Positions 11,169 through 21,367 of a stretch of DNA of 64,000 nt are shown one piece after another (the stretch's first letter is position 1; each line of letters opens with the position of its first letter). The DNA comes from Kuschelorhynchus macadamiae (Eukaryota > Arthropoda > Insecta > Coleoptera > Curculionidae), in contig JAUTXW010000214.1 in NCBI GenBank assembly GCA_030620095.1, positions 1,244,001 through 1,308,000 on the forward strand, in the 5' to 3' direction. The notes beneath the pieces were generated by a model that saw only the letters and a program-made list of their open reading frames with translations, did no database searches and was not told the origin of the DNA. The translations under genes and the position numbers were made by a program.

Positions 11169-13757
11169 GAATCGGTCATTCGCGAAACCCCGTAAGTCCA
11201 AAAAATACAATTTTTGGAAAACTGGAAATAACTTTCTGCAAAAAGTTATAATAAATAGATTTTTTTTTAAAAAGTAGTTTATTGAAGAATTTGTAATTAA
11301 AAATTCGTTGCAACATATTGCATACCAAAAAAAACAAAAATTTACTCCAAAAAAATTTTTGAAATTTGGACACATACGGGATTTCTCAAATGAACGAGAA
11401 TTTTCAGAATATCGAGGTTAAAATAAATAAAATAATATTGAAATTTTTGTTGAATATATCATTTATTTATTATAAGGTAATCTACAAAGTAGGCCAGCGA
11501 GCCAATTCGGCATAGAAGTGTTGTACTTCTTCGTCTTGAGGTATGTACTGCATCAGGTTCTTAACGTCATTCAATTTGTTCACATTGATAGGAACACGAC
11601 CAACATACAGTGTCTCTTGGGGCAATACAATCCTTGTTGACGCCAATAATTTCAATGAGAATGTGTGAAATTTCAATCCATCAATGAAGTCTCGAGCTAC
11701 AACCACTCCGTCTTCACAATAGTCAAACTGATTGAATTTAGAGATAGTGAACGGCTGCTTTAGCTCTTTGGGTAATTTTCTTTGATAAGACTCGTCAGAT
11801 AGTACATTCTTCTTGAAAAACTTTGGCCACCATTTTTGAAAACTTAGGACCTCATGAGTGTGTAGATGTTTAACAGTGAATTTTCCACGGGTTGAACAGG
11901 AATTTGCAACCAAAGCAATATATTCCTTCATTGTGTAAATTCTATCTCTTCGTTTAATTTTCCGTTTTACGACACTGAAGTCTCTGTCACATGGTAGGAA
12001 AGAGTGACCCCTCACGGGAAAATATTGGAAAATTCGTTCAAACCTACCAGTCGATTGCAAAGCCATCATCATACGAACAACAGCATGGTTTTTGTTTTGG
12101 CCCCAGGCTCCGTCTGAGAATACATGCAATTCTTTAACAGATGAGTCAATTTCTGTATTAATATAATCCAGCAACATGGAACATACTTCATCGGGACCTT
12201 TTTTTGCCTCTCCTTCATGATATATGCAAAATCTAGAAGTATTATTTCGCAGCTCATGAATATTAAAAACATCGACTGTTAGCTGTCGTAAATAAAATGA
12301 TTCCTGTACTGGAATGACAGGAAGTTGCAAATTTTGCATAAAGTCCATGCAAATACCCAGAACAGTTTGATCTTCTGAACATTTTTTCTGAATCTCTTTA
12401 AGTTTGGAATAAAATTTCTTTGCTCGGCGATTATGCACCATCTTTTCAGCTATTGCTACCCGCTTAGCATTTTCGTTTAAAGTGGGATTTTTGATTTTAA
12501 CTGATTTCGACTTGTGGTTGCTGAAACTCTAGATCAAAGTTTTCCTTGAATATTTTCATGTAAAACTTGTATTTGACTATATTTTTTAAATCAGGGTATT
12601 TTTCTAGAAAAAGATTCCACATGATTTTAACATTTAAACGAGGGTTAAGGTAATGCACTTCATGAGTGGTGTAATGCGCAATTTTTGTAGGAAATGAGGA
12701 AATATGATCCACGATTTTTCGGACAATTTGTCCAGGCATTACATTTCCGGGAGTGTTTTTACCTCTCTTATCTTTGGGAGTACTGCCAGCGGCTGAAAGT
12801 TTACATATTCTTCGAGTTCTATCATCGGTAACACCATAGGCACTAAGGAATGCTTTTTTACAAATATTAATTCGGGACTTTCCTGGAACTTTCACAAAAT
12901 ATCTAAGTCAGCTTACCTATATTTTCTTCTAGTATTATCTAATAGGTACCTGAATGAAGTGTTCCTCTGAGGTGCTTCTTCGTTTCTTCTGCAACGTGCC
13001 TTTGTATATCAGTCAAATCTATGTTGTTTTGCAGTAAAATATCTTGCTCGTCCTTGGTTTGCAATGAAGTTATTCCATTATAAGCGATTTCAGCATCTTG
13101 TATTGTAAGCAAGTTTGGTATACATTGTTTTTTGCAGCTAGAAAAAAAACATTAATTATTTCTATAAAACATAAAACTAATAACGCATATTAAAACTTAC
13201 TTGCACGGATATAAATGGGGAGTTGGTTGAACAACATTGCCCCTCCAGTTTTTGTATTCCTCATTTTTCACTCTGGATTTCTTTATTTTCTCGCACTGGT
13301 ACTCTACTGTTTTCACACCCTTTCTTCTTTTTCTTGGACTCCTTTCAACACTTTCGTCGGTACCACTATCACTAGACATCTTATTCACTAAATTATTTTA
13401 GCATTAAGTGATTAAAACCAGTATAAATTATTCCTAAATAATAATAAAAGCAAGCCGCCTTGTTTACGATTATTTTACTCAATACTGACTGACGTTTGAC
13501 GGTTTCGACAGACATAAGCAACAGCGTACCTGGTGGGGACATCGCGCGCGCTTTCATTTGAGAAACACCGTAACTCCTGGACTTATGGGGTTTCTCAAAG
13601 GAATCGCGTACGCTCATATTTATTTGGACCGTTAGTGCTATGACAACAAGCGGGGTTTCTTTGTGGATCGATGCGTCTACAATCTAAAATTCCAAAAATG
13701 CTTAAACGTCATTTTGGCTAAAATATGGACTTACGGGGTTTCTCAAATGACCGATTC
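11169..13757 (-). mobile_element. S2: 2.6-kb DUF7869-type transposon nested in the S1 gene
   Basis: The ends are GAATCGGTCATTCGCGAAAC (11169) and, inward from 13757, GAATCGGTCATTTGAGAAAC; the match continues as CCCGTAAGTCC for about 31 bp with two mismatches. The 4-bp duplication AAAT lies at 11165-11168 and 13758-13761. Removing element and duplication restores the host reading frame, a strong check on the boundaries. Subterminal copies of the terminal motif occur near 11374-11395, 13550-13605 and 13650. S1 and S2 share the duplication length and the transposase family but not the terminal sequence. Confidence 0.88.
11482..13379 (-). pseudogene. S2 transposase-like protein, DUF7869 type
   Basis: Minus-strand gene. 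Exon 1 is 13379-13201 (MSSDSGTDESVE, basic region, HLYPC), donor GTAAGT; exon 2 is 13137-12951 and begins in the CNCKKQC zinc-like motif; a short intron of about 60 bp follows; exon 3 covers about 12890-12497. The next block is in another frame (about 12513-11482), so a small deletion breaks the gene there, apparently where the family has further cysteines. The C-terminal block shows HEGEAKKGPDEVCSMLLDYI, VFSDGAWGQNKN (D110 of that block) and VRGHSFLPCDRDF (H146, D152, D154), the classic DUF7869 core. Compared with S1 the core matches only in key motifs, so the two are distant family members. The exon 2/3 junction is uncertain. Confidence 0.78.
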
Positions 13758-15334
13758 AAATAACGCCGAAAAACTTGAAGTAGCGAGAAAAAAGCAGGAT
13801 TCTTCTCGCAATGTTACCTACAAATATTTTTTACCGAAAAATTGCAGTGGTACTACAAAGGTGCAAGTATGTAAAGTTTTTTTTCTTGCTACATTGGGTT
13901 ATCGGCCTGGAAACGACACAATGTTACTTAACACACTATCATCAGTCCCTCTACCTTCTAATGATAATACTGAACATATCACTACGATGCCGATAGTTCA
14001 AGACAGAAGGGGTAAAAAATGATATATTATTACGCTATATTCTTAACTAAAGCACTTCTTTATTTTTAGGGCGGCACCCCTCAACACGTAAACTTGACAG
14101 AAGTGTTATAGAAAATCATATAAAGTTATTTAAACCATCCATTTCGCACTACAGACGAGAACATGCCCCCAACCGGCTTTATCTACCCAGTGATATTTCA
14201 GCCATTACCATGTTTAGGGACTTTCAAGAGCAACATAAAGAGTGTTCTAGTGATCTATACAGACTTGTTTTAAAGGAAATGAACATATCTTTTACACGTC
14301 TAGGCCACGAAGAATGTGAAGACTGTACGACGTTTAAAAATCATGGTCATGAGGAAGAAAATATTAATACAGAGTGTGATTGTTGCCAAAAATATTTAAT
14401 ACATAAAAACAAATACACACGTAATAGAAAAGCGTACAGTATAGACGCAGAAAGGGAAGAAAACAACGATGAAGTGTTTTTTTCTGCAGACCTTCAGAAG
14501 GTTATAATGCTTCCAAGGATGGAAGAGTTTAAAATTTGTATTTTCACTCCAAGAATTATAGCTTTCAATGAAAGCTTTGTGCCTTTAGGGAAAAAATCAA
14601 AAAACAAACCCATTGCCACTCTTTGGCATGAAGGTCTTGCGGGCAGAAAAAAAGAAGAGATTATAAGCACATTTTATAATTTCTTTTTACTTAACAGAGA
14701 TGCAAAAAAAATTACTGTGTGGCTTGACAATTGTTCGTCACAAAACAAAAATTGGTGTTTTCTCTCCTTTCTTGTGTACATAGTTAACTCTCCGAATATA
14801 AGTAGTGAACAAATAATTATTAAATATTTCGAGCCGGGTCACACTTTTATGAGTGCGGACAGCTTCCACCATCAGGTGGAACTGTCCATGAAAAATAAAA
14901 AAGTTTGCGATTTTAATGATTTTATTAACTGTGTAAAATTAACTAATTCCGAAAAAGTGGTAGTAAAAAATCTAGACGTCAATGACTTTTTTTATTGGCC
15001 TGACTTAAGCTCTCAGGCAAAAATCAAGAAATTTGACCCTCGACCATATCTTAACGATATGGTTAAAATAGTGGCTGTAAAAGGATCCTTTTCTTTAAAG
15101 TACTGGACTGACTTTGAATCAGACAATTCATATGAATTGGATTTTTTAAAAGTGAATGCCATAAAAAATGGTCTAAATTTGCCAAAGCCTCATGCAGAAG
15201 CAAGAGGCATACCAGAGGAGAAAAAAAAAGCCATTATCAAAAACTTATGCCCTTTGATGAATGAAAGCAGGAGATTATTTTGGCAGCAGTTGCAAACATC
15301 AAATGTTAATGATCTCCATGAATCATTTGACTAA

Positions 15335-16153
15335 TTTGTTTATTAATTTTCTTCTGTTGTTTGTTATTTTGTTAATTTTTGTAATAGTATTTATTTGTGA
15401 GAATGGGTCTGGTGGGTGTTCAATTTTTTTGTGTTATTTAGTAAGTGTAGCTACAGTCAGTCCATTATTTCAAACTAAAAATAAAATAATTACTTTTCCA
15501 TAATAATTTATTCATGCCATATAATAATTATTATTAAATTACTGTTTTTTATTGTTATAGATTATATAGTTAGTAGGTACCTGAATTTTAATGTTAGGCA
15601 ATAATAAAAGTATATGTTTTTTATTACTAAACACAATAATAAAATTATTCCTTTTAAAGTAATACTGATTTATTACCCTTATTACCCTGTGACATTATTT
15701 AAAACTTAATGATCCCAATGAATCCTCAAATTTATGGTATTTTATTTAAAACGCTTTTTTGGATTTAAAAAAAATGAAGCAAGCGGTAAGAAATAAATAA
15801 AGGTAAAACTGTTGCCGCCTTCTAATTTAGAATCAAATTTAAAAAATAAAGTGAAATTCTATTTTTTAGGTTCTTACATATTTGCTTATTTTTAATCTGC
15901 ATTAAATCGAAAAAATACATTTAAACAAATATGCGAACTTTGTTAAAAGTAGCTTGTACATTTTAAAAGAATACTAATTATTATTGTGCGAATTCTTATT
16001 ACTTATAACATAGTTCTAAACATAAAACTACTTGTAATTTGCAGAAGCTCCATTATTTTATCAAGTATCCACTATCAAATAAAAAAATATTATTAAAACC
16101 TTAACTGATTCGAGATAAATTTAACAAAGTTTGGTTTGTTCTTCTATAGCGGC
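15335..16153. other. AT-rich 3' region of S1, no gene
   Basis: AATAAA-like signals occur near 15480 and 15602. No ORF or repeat was recognised. The LTR retrotransposon begins at 16154. Confidence 0.5.
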
Positions 16154-16388
16154 TGTAATATATAGAGAAAACACCCTATATAAAATGTATTGTATCAAAT
16201 TCAACTTGTTGCAATAATGGGCAACCACGCAATAACCTGTTTTGCTATGTCAGCAGGTCAACCACCTTCCCGAGCGTATATGGCAATTTGATTGCATTGT
16301 AAAAAAGATTGAGAATATACTTTGGGTAATGTTAAGGTGAACATGTAGTTTCATTTTGCTACCCTTTGTTTCAACCCTAAGTATTACA
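16154..16388 (+). repeat. 5' LTR of element B
   Basis: 235 bp, TGTAATA...TATTACA, with a 7-bp terminal inverted repeat. ACACCCTATATAAAATG near 16180 contains a TATA-like box. Confidence 0.85.
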
Positions 16389-16402
16389 TGGCGACCCTGC
16401 CA
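16389..16402 (+). promoter_or_regulatory. Primer-binding site of element B
   Basis: TGGCGACCCTGCCA directly follows the 5' LTR. It resembles tRNA-Arg-primed 412/mdg1 sites (from memory). Confidence 0.7.
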
Positions 16403-16431
16403 CTTGACGATTTTTTTGTGAAGTTATTAAG

Positions 16432-16692
16432 ATGGGTAATGCCAAGTCCAAAGAAGAGATTGTAATTAATCAGGCCTCCAATGGCGATGCAAGGGGTGAA
16501 ATAGTTGACCAAAATAAGGGATTAAGCTTAGCAGAGATTTTGCTTATAATTTTGGTTGTGGCAACGGCAATTGTTGCAGTAGTATGGGCCATTAGACATG
16601 TTCAAAGGAAACTAAGGCAGACAATTAGAAGAGAAATTTATAAAAATGAGCTGCGAAAATCCAAGGATGATTTAAAGATGGAAGAAAATTAA
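16432..16692 (+). CDS. Small myristoylation-motif membrane protein upstream of gag (element B)
   Basis: 86 residues, intact. It starts MGNAKSKEEIVINQASNG, a plausible N-myristoylation site. A single hydrophobic segment (about residues 34-54, ILLIILVVATAIVAVVW) is followed by an Arg/Lys-rich helix. It is the homologue of 1928-2158 in element A, with SKEEIVI-Q strictly kept. It lies 44 bp after the LTR and 234 bp before gag. Expected topology: acylated N-terminus and one membrane pass, with the basic tail inside. I know no established function. Confidence 0.8.
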   Translation: MGNAKSKEEIVINQASNGDARGEIVDQNKGLSLAEILLIILVVATAIVAVVWAIRHVQRKLRQTIRREIYKNELRKSKDDLKMEEN

Positions 16693-16926
16693 ATTTTTTT
16701 TAGGGCGGTATTTTTCTTGTAGGAAAAAAAAAGAAGAAAGAAAAAGTAAAGACAATTATAAATGGAGTTAGAAAATTTGTTATGTGTTAATGTAACTGAA
16801 AATGTAAATAATAATGCAGGCATGTAAGTTTAATTATTACAATATTATGTTATTGTTTTATAATTATAATCGCAAAAATATGGACCCAATTAGCAAGTTT
16901 AATAAGTGAATTAAATTTTTAATTTC

Positions 16927-18105
16927 ATGGGAGACAAACTTATTGAAATTTTACATTCATTTAAATATATTCGAACAAATTTGGTAAAATTAAATAGCGA
17001 AATACGAAAAAGCCCTATTGTCGAATCAAAAGTTAAAGTGGCAAAAACTTTATATTCTCAGTTAGGTAAGGAAATTACTGATTTAAACGTAAAAATAGAA
17101 AAGTCTGAAATAGACAAAGAAGATATTTTGACTTTTAATAACATAATAACAGAAATTAAAAAACTTTATAAGGAAATTTTAGAGTTTGGAAATAAAAATA
17201 TTAATAAAGATAAATTAAAAATGTCTTCTTTTGATCTAAAAATAGCTACAAACCTTTTACCGGTCATGGATGATACAGAATCTACAACTTCTAAATTAAT
17301 AGAGGCTTTAGATTTTTATTCGTCAACGCTTGATAATGATAGTCAACCTTCTTTAATTAAATTTGTTTTGAAAACGCGTATTTCTAACAACGCCAAATTA
17401 CGATTAGGTTTGACTTATAATTCTGTAAATAATTTAATTCTAGATATGAAAAAACATCTCTTAACTAAAAAATCAGATACGGCCCTTCAGGCACGCTTGT
17501 TCTCGGCTAAACAGGGTGAAAAATGTATAACGGATTTTGGTAAAGAGTTAGAGGATATTTTTGTAAATTTAACCATTACGCAAGCAGACGGAAATGCCAA
17601 TGCTTTTGATATTCTAAGACCTATTAACGAAAAGGTTGCAATAAAAAGGTTTGCATGCGGACTTAAAAATCAAAGGCTGGGCACAATTATATCTTCCAGA
17701 AATTTTGAATTCTTAAAGGACGCAATAAGGGCAGCTCAAGATGAAGAGCTGGGTAATCAAAATAATTCAGGACACATTTTTAATTTTTCTCACAGAGGAA
17801 GGGGAAATTTTAGAAATTTTTCCAGAAGACCAAATAATAGAACAGGAAATTCTGGTAGATATAATAATTATCAGAATTTTAATAACGGAGGAAATAACAA
17901 TTCAAATTGTCGACGAAACGCTTCGACTAATCAAGGTAATTTTAATAATCAGCGGTTTTCTAGAAATCACGGTGGTCGTACATTTACGAGCGGTAATAGG
18001 AGAGGATCTCGGGCAGTAGGTCACCGAATGCATTTTGCGGAGCACACCGGAAATTCAGAACAATCCTCAGCTGATATACAAGATTCAACATTTTTTCGTG
18101 CCTAA
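16927..18105 (+). CDS. Gag of element B
   Basis: 392 residues, intact. The N-terminal 100 residues are helical; the middle resembles gypsy-type capsid (FDLKIATNLLPVMDDTE; FVLKTRISNNAKLRL; a DFGKELEDIF block). The C-terminal 110 residues are rich in Arg, Gly, Asn and Phe (HRGRGNFRNFSRRPNN) and would bind RNA; there is no CCHC zinc knuckle. Pol starts in the +1 frame and overlaps from 18035, near the run ACATTTTTTCG. Confidence 0.85.
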   Translation: MGDKLIEILHSFKYIRTNLVKLNSEIRKSPIVESKVKVAKTLYSQLGKEITDLNVKIEKSEIDKEDILTFNNIITEIKKLYKEILEFGNKNINKDKLKMSSFDLKIATNLLPVMDDTESTTSKLIEALDFYSSTLDNDSQPSLIKFVLKTRISNNAKLRLGLTYNSVNNLILDMKKHLLTKKSDTALQARLFSAKQGEKCITDFGKELEDIFVNLTITQADGNANAFDILRPINEKVAIKRFACGLKNQRLGTIISSRNFEFLKDAIRAAQDEELGNQNNSGHIFNFSHRGRGNFRNFSRRPNNRTGNSGRYNNYQNFNNGGNNNSNCRRNASTNQGNFNNQRFSRNHGGRTFTSGNRRGSRAVGHRMHFAEHTGNSEQSSADIQDSTFFRA

Positions 18106-19699
18106 AAATACTAAAAATAAACAGTTTAATAATATTTTTACCTATTCAAAAAACTACTCGAATGCTGTTTCTTTTTGTGTCAATGGTAAAAGCTTAAAAT
18201 TTTTGGTAGATACGGGTGCATCATTAAGTGCCCTTAAATTAAGTTGTTTAAATTCAAAAATACAGTTACACAAAGAAAATATTGAAATTATTTGGCTTGA
18301 TCACCCGAATATTGTGGAAATTCTTAAGCAACCCACTAACTGTACCGAATTAATTATAATACCATCCTTAAAAATTAAAAAATTGTCAAAAGATGTCACT
18401 CAACAAGTGGGAGACTTTTATTATATTCCATTACATTTTACCCTATACTTAGACCAAAAAGCTTTATCACCATTGGCGCGAGACGAAATGGTGAAAGATT
18501 TGGTAGAAATAAGTAAAAAGGCTGAAATTAAAGAATTAGTTATTAATAAAAATAATGATAATACAGAGTTTATTAAATTTATTGGTAGTAAAATAAAAAA
18601 TTATACTAATTGGAGGGGCCCCCGTATAAATGTTGTAAAAGGTATTAAAAAAGTAATGGACAAAGACGAAAAAAGAGTAATCCTTAATGATTTTCATTTA
18701 CTACCAACCAGTGGTCACGCTGGAATAAATAGAATGACAAATAATATTAAAAAGTATTATTTTTGGCCAGGTCTGGATAGTGATGTTCGAAATTTTGTAA
18801 AAAGGTGTGACATGTGTCAAAGACAAAAACATTCGAATCATTATACTAGAGAGCCAATGGTAATAACTACTACAGCTGAAACAGCTTTTCAAAAAATATA
18901 TTTAGATATTGTTGGTCCACTTCCGGTAGACGTAAATGGATTTGTTTATATTTTAACACTTCAGTGTGAGTTAACAAAATATGTAGAGGCCTACCCTCTT
19001 AAAAACAAGGATTCCGTATCTGTGGCAAGATCTTTGGTGGATAACTTTATCTTAAGATATGGTATCCCTCAGGAAATTGCTTCAGATAGGGGTACCGAGT
19101 TTATTTCTCACACTATGGCAGAAACATGTAACTTGTTAGGTATAAAACAGATTCATTCTACGGCGTATCATCACGAGAGTATCGGGAGTTTAGAGGCCTC
19201 TCACAAAGTTCTAGGTGCTTATTTGAGAATTCAAACTCAAAACCATGATTCTGCATGGAGCACATGGCTTCCGTACTGGTGTTTTTCTTATAATACTGCA
19301 GTACATACGGAAACCAAATACTCTCCCTTTGAACTAGTTTTTGGAAAAAAATGCCAATTACCAAATAATTTAAATAATGAAGTTGATCCTATTTATAATT
19401 TTGATAACTACCCCATTGAATTAAAATATAGGTTACAAACAGCTCAAAATGATGCAAGAAATAACTTAATACTTTCTAAATCTAAAAGAAAAGAAAATTT
19501 TGATTTAAAAGTAAACCCCATTCAGTATAAAAAGGGCGATAGAGTTTTAATCAAAAACGAAACTGGTGATAAAATTACCAGCCCTTGCTTCCTGGAGCCA
19601 TATTTAGTGGTAGAAGATGTTGCACCAAATGTAAAAATAATTAAAGATAAGAAACATATTTTAGTCCATAAAAATAGAACTAAGTTGTATAATAGCTAA
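18035..19699 (+). CDS. Protease-integrase ORF of element B, RT/RNase H deleted
   Basis: 554 residues, open throughout. Early on there is a retropepsin active site LVDTGASLSALKLS, but the flap and C-terminal part of the protease do not follow. The sequence then passes into the spacer before integrase. Integrase has an HHCC zinc domain (H-LLPTSG-H ... C-DM-C), core DDE (D in YLDIVGP, D in ASDRGTEF, E in SIGSLEASH) and a C-terminal GDRVLIKN...FLEPYLV domain like GPY/F. All of RT and RNase H is missing, yet the frame is preserved, so this is an in-frame internal deletion. The element could move only with RT supplied by a relative. Confidence 0.85.
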   Translation: MRSTPEIQNNPQLIYKIQHFFVPKNTKNKQFNNIFTYSKNYSNAVSFCVNGKSLKFLVDTGASLSALKLSCLNSKIQLHKENIEIIWLDHPNIVEILKQPTNCTELIIIPSLKIKKLSKDVTQQVGDFYYIPLHFTLYLDQKALSPLARDEMVKDLVEISKKAEIKELVINKNNDNTEFIKFIGSKIKNYTNWRGPRINVVKGIKKVMDKDEKRVILNDFHLLPTSGHAGINRMTNNIKKYYFWPGLDSDVRNFVKRCDMCQRQKHSNHYTREPMVITTTAETAFQKIYLDIVGPLPVDVNGFVYILTLQCELTKYVEAYPLKNKDSVSVARSLVDNFILRYGIPQEIASDRGTEFISHTMAETCNLLGIKQIHSTAYHHESIGSLEASHKVLGAYLRIQTQNHDSAWSTWLPYWCFSYNTAVHTETKYSPFELVFGKKCQLPNNLNNEVDPIYNFDNYPIELKYRLQTAQNDARNNLILSKSKRKENFDLKVNPIQYKKGDRVLIKNETGDKITSPCFLEPYLVVEDVAPNVKIIKDKKHILVHKNRTKLYNS

Positions 19700-19990
19700 T
19701 TAAAATTAAGTTATAATAATAAGGGCTCCATATTACTATACTATTGCGTGTATTTTCTAATAACCTTTTTCTAAAATACCTATCTATTTTCTTTCCTACT
19801 TTCACTATATGACGCTATTTTCCTTCTCTTATATCTGAGTTTTTATTTTTCTTTTCATATATTTAGATAAATAAGATAATATTAAAAAAAAAAAAATGGT
19901 TTAAATAGTGTATTGTAACATTTGTCTCTAGTAATTGTATTTTATTTACGAATTTCAAATTTTGAAAATAAATTGAAATTCTTTTAATTG

Positions 19991-20000
19991 CCCGGGGAGG
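19991..20000 (+). promoter_or_regulatory. Polypurine-like tract before 3' LTR
   Basis: CCCGGGGAGG lies immediately upstream of the 3' LTR start, the usual place for plus-strand priming. Confidence 0.5.
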
Positions 20001-20234
20001 TGTAATATATAGAGAAAACACCCTATATAAAATGTATTGTATCAAATTCAACTTGTTGCAATAATGGGCAACCACGCAATAACCTGTTTTGCTATGTCAG
20101 CAGGTCAACCACCTTCCCGAGCGTATATGGCAATTTGATTGCATTGTAAAAAAGATTGAGAATATACTTTGGGTAATGTTAAGGTGAACATGTAGTTTCA
20201 TTTTGCTACCCTTTGTTTCAACCCTAAGTATTAC
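20001..20234 (+). repeat. 3' LTR of element B
   Basis: Matches the 5' LTR nearly base for base. Confidence 0.85.
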
Positions 20235-20542
20235 TTCAATGGAATCGAAGTTAAAACACGGCATCTGAACAGTTTTTTGCGGCTTACCGTCTTTTAACTT
20301 AAACTTTGTCATTATAACATTCGACATATTGAAGTAATAAAGAGTTAACTCACATATTTTTAACAAAACCTACAATTATATTAAAAAATTATGCGCAATA
20401 AATAAATTTAGTGTTCTCAATCGATATTGAAAAAAAAAATATCTAAGTAGCGTGATTTGTGCAGGACAACATCGAAAAGTTTTGGCCATTTTTCTCGAAA
20501 CTATGGTTACGTCACTTACGGTCTTTTAACTTCCGGCGGCAG
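20235..20542. repeat. S1 right subterminal and terminal repeats
   Basis: Inverted copies of the left-end motif: TTACCGTCTTTTAACTT near 20283 and TTACGGTCTTTTAACTTCC near 20515, plus a direct AGTTAAAACACGGCA near 20249. Ends at GGCGGCAG 20542. Confidence 0.7.
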
Positions 20543-20546
20543 TATT

Positions 20547-21200
20547 GCTGTGTAACACTTGAATTTTGTGTAATATTTTAGGTAAATTCACCAATCACTA
20601 AATTTTATTCAAAAATATTCTAAAAATTAGTTAATTAGGAAAATCGAATATAATAATTTACTTAAGCCGCCATTTTGTTTTGCTATCTTATATTCAAACT
20701 AAAATGTTACCGGTTCATTCCTATGTAACACTTGATTTTGGTGCAAAGTTTGAGGAAATTAGATGATTAATTTTTTTAGTAATAACTTTATTAACTTTTC
20801 ATCAAGCCGCTATCTTGTTCTAACATATTGGATTGTTGCGAAAATATTACTAGGTCATTCCCAAGTTAATGTGATGAGAAATTCTTAAACTATGCCGCGA
20901 AGTGACGAACAGATGGACCGATAGAATTGATAATAGTTATTTTCCTAAAGTGATACTTTCCCGCACGCAAAAGCAGTTAGACGAAAGACGAGAGGCGGAG
21001 TTCGAATAAGCAGACACTTTGCACAAGTGTTAGGAACAATATTTTTTCTAGGAGTGTTACAAATTTTACAAACCTTTTACCTATTTATATAGGTAGGTTC
21101 TAAGCGCGGGTAAAACAATATTTCTTATATATCATACAATTGTAAAAAACCTTAACTAAATCAGAAAAACTTTTTATTTTAACTTAAAACAGAAATAATA
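20547..21200 (+). repeat. Repeat R2 monomers (GCCGCCATTTTG family)
   Basis: Units start with AAGCCGCCATTTTGTTTTGC or variants (20665, 20805), continue through AAAATGTTACCRGGTCATTC and GTGACACTTGAT-like blocks, and end with ATGCCGCGAAGTGAC and GACAGAC-like tracts. More copies lie at 22590-22760 and 27780-28880. No coding capacity. Confidence 0.6.
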
Positions 21201-21367
21201 TTACTTATTATTATTAACAATATTAATATTGAAAACTTAAACCAGTTTCTTGGAAAAGCTGATGAAGATGGTTATCCGGCATTAATGAATGAATTTTCAA
21301 CGGTTTTCTCGCAAATTAACAAACTTGATATTTTAACTGGATGATCTTTTGCAGTGCTACATGTAGT

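Larger units (their letters stand above)
10258..15334 (+). pseudogene. S1 transposase-like protein, DUF7869 type, split by S2
   Basis: Spliced from 10258-10330, 10411-11168, 13762-14011 and 14070-15334. Introns 10331-10410 and 14012-14069 are GT-AG; the gap 11169-13761 is the S2 insertion plus its duplicated AAAT. The lengths add to exactly 782 codons, which supports the model. Residues 26-230 are acidic and low-complexity. CKCKRNC at 241-247 is the N-terminal zinc-like motif. The catalytic-type core has DLQ (D501), WLDNCSSQNKN (D580), and GHTFMSADSFHHQVE (H618, D624, E631), the pattern of the insect DUF7869 family, probably an RNase H-fold DDE/D transposase. S2 inserts exactly between codons 277 and 278 and brings an immediate in-frame stop (TAA in CCGTAAGT), so the gene is now broken. 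Confidence 0.8.
16154..20234 (+). mobile_element. LTR retrotransposon B, complete ends but no reverse transcriptase
   Basis: The LTRs are 16154-16388 and 20001-20234, each starting TGTAATA; the 5' LTR ends TATTACA while the last base of the 3' copy differs. The two LTRs look identical over nearly all their length, so the insertion is young. Internal order: primer-binding site, small membrane ORF, gag, and a protease/integrase ORF. No RT or RNase H motif is present. No target-site duplication was found (GCGGC left, TCAAT right), so the copy may be a recombinant. It sits inside S1. Confidence 0.88.
7871..20542 (+). mobile_element. S1: 12.7-kb DNA transposon with DUF7869-type transposase
   Basis: The ends are inverted repeats: CTGCCGCCGGTAGTTAAAAG from 7871 and, reading inward from 20542, CTGCCGCCGGAAGTTAAAAG; about 27 of 30 bases agree. 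TATT flanks both sides (7867-7870, 20543-20546). The flanking DNA is repeat R2, and another R2 copy (about 20690-20740) shows an uninterrupted version of the target (AAAATGTTACCGGTTCATTC then ctatgtaac), which confirms the insertion. Subterminal repeats of AGTTAAAAGACGGCA lie near both ends. Nested inside are MITE 9085-9834, S2 11169-13757 and LTR element B 16154-20234; without these S1 is about 5.2 kb. The 4-bp duplication recalls the Sola superfamily, but I cannot confirm this. Confidence 0.85.

Noticed and set aside
16154..20234. Target-site duplication of LTR element B
   Set aside because: Bases outside the LTRs (GCGGC and TCAAT) do not match, so none is claimed.
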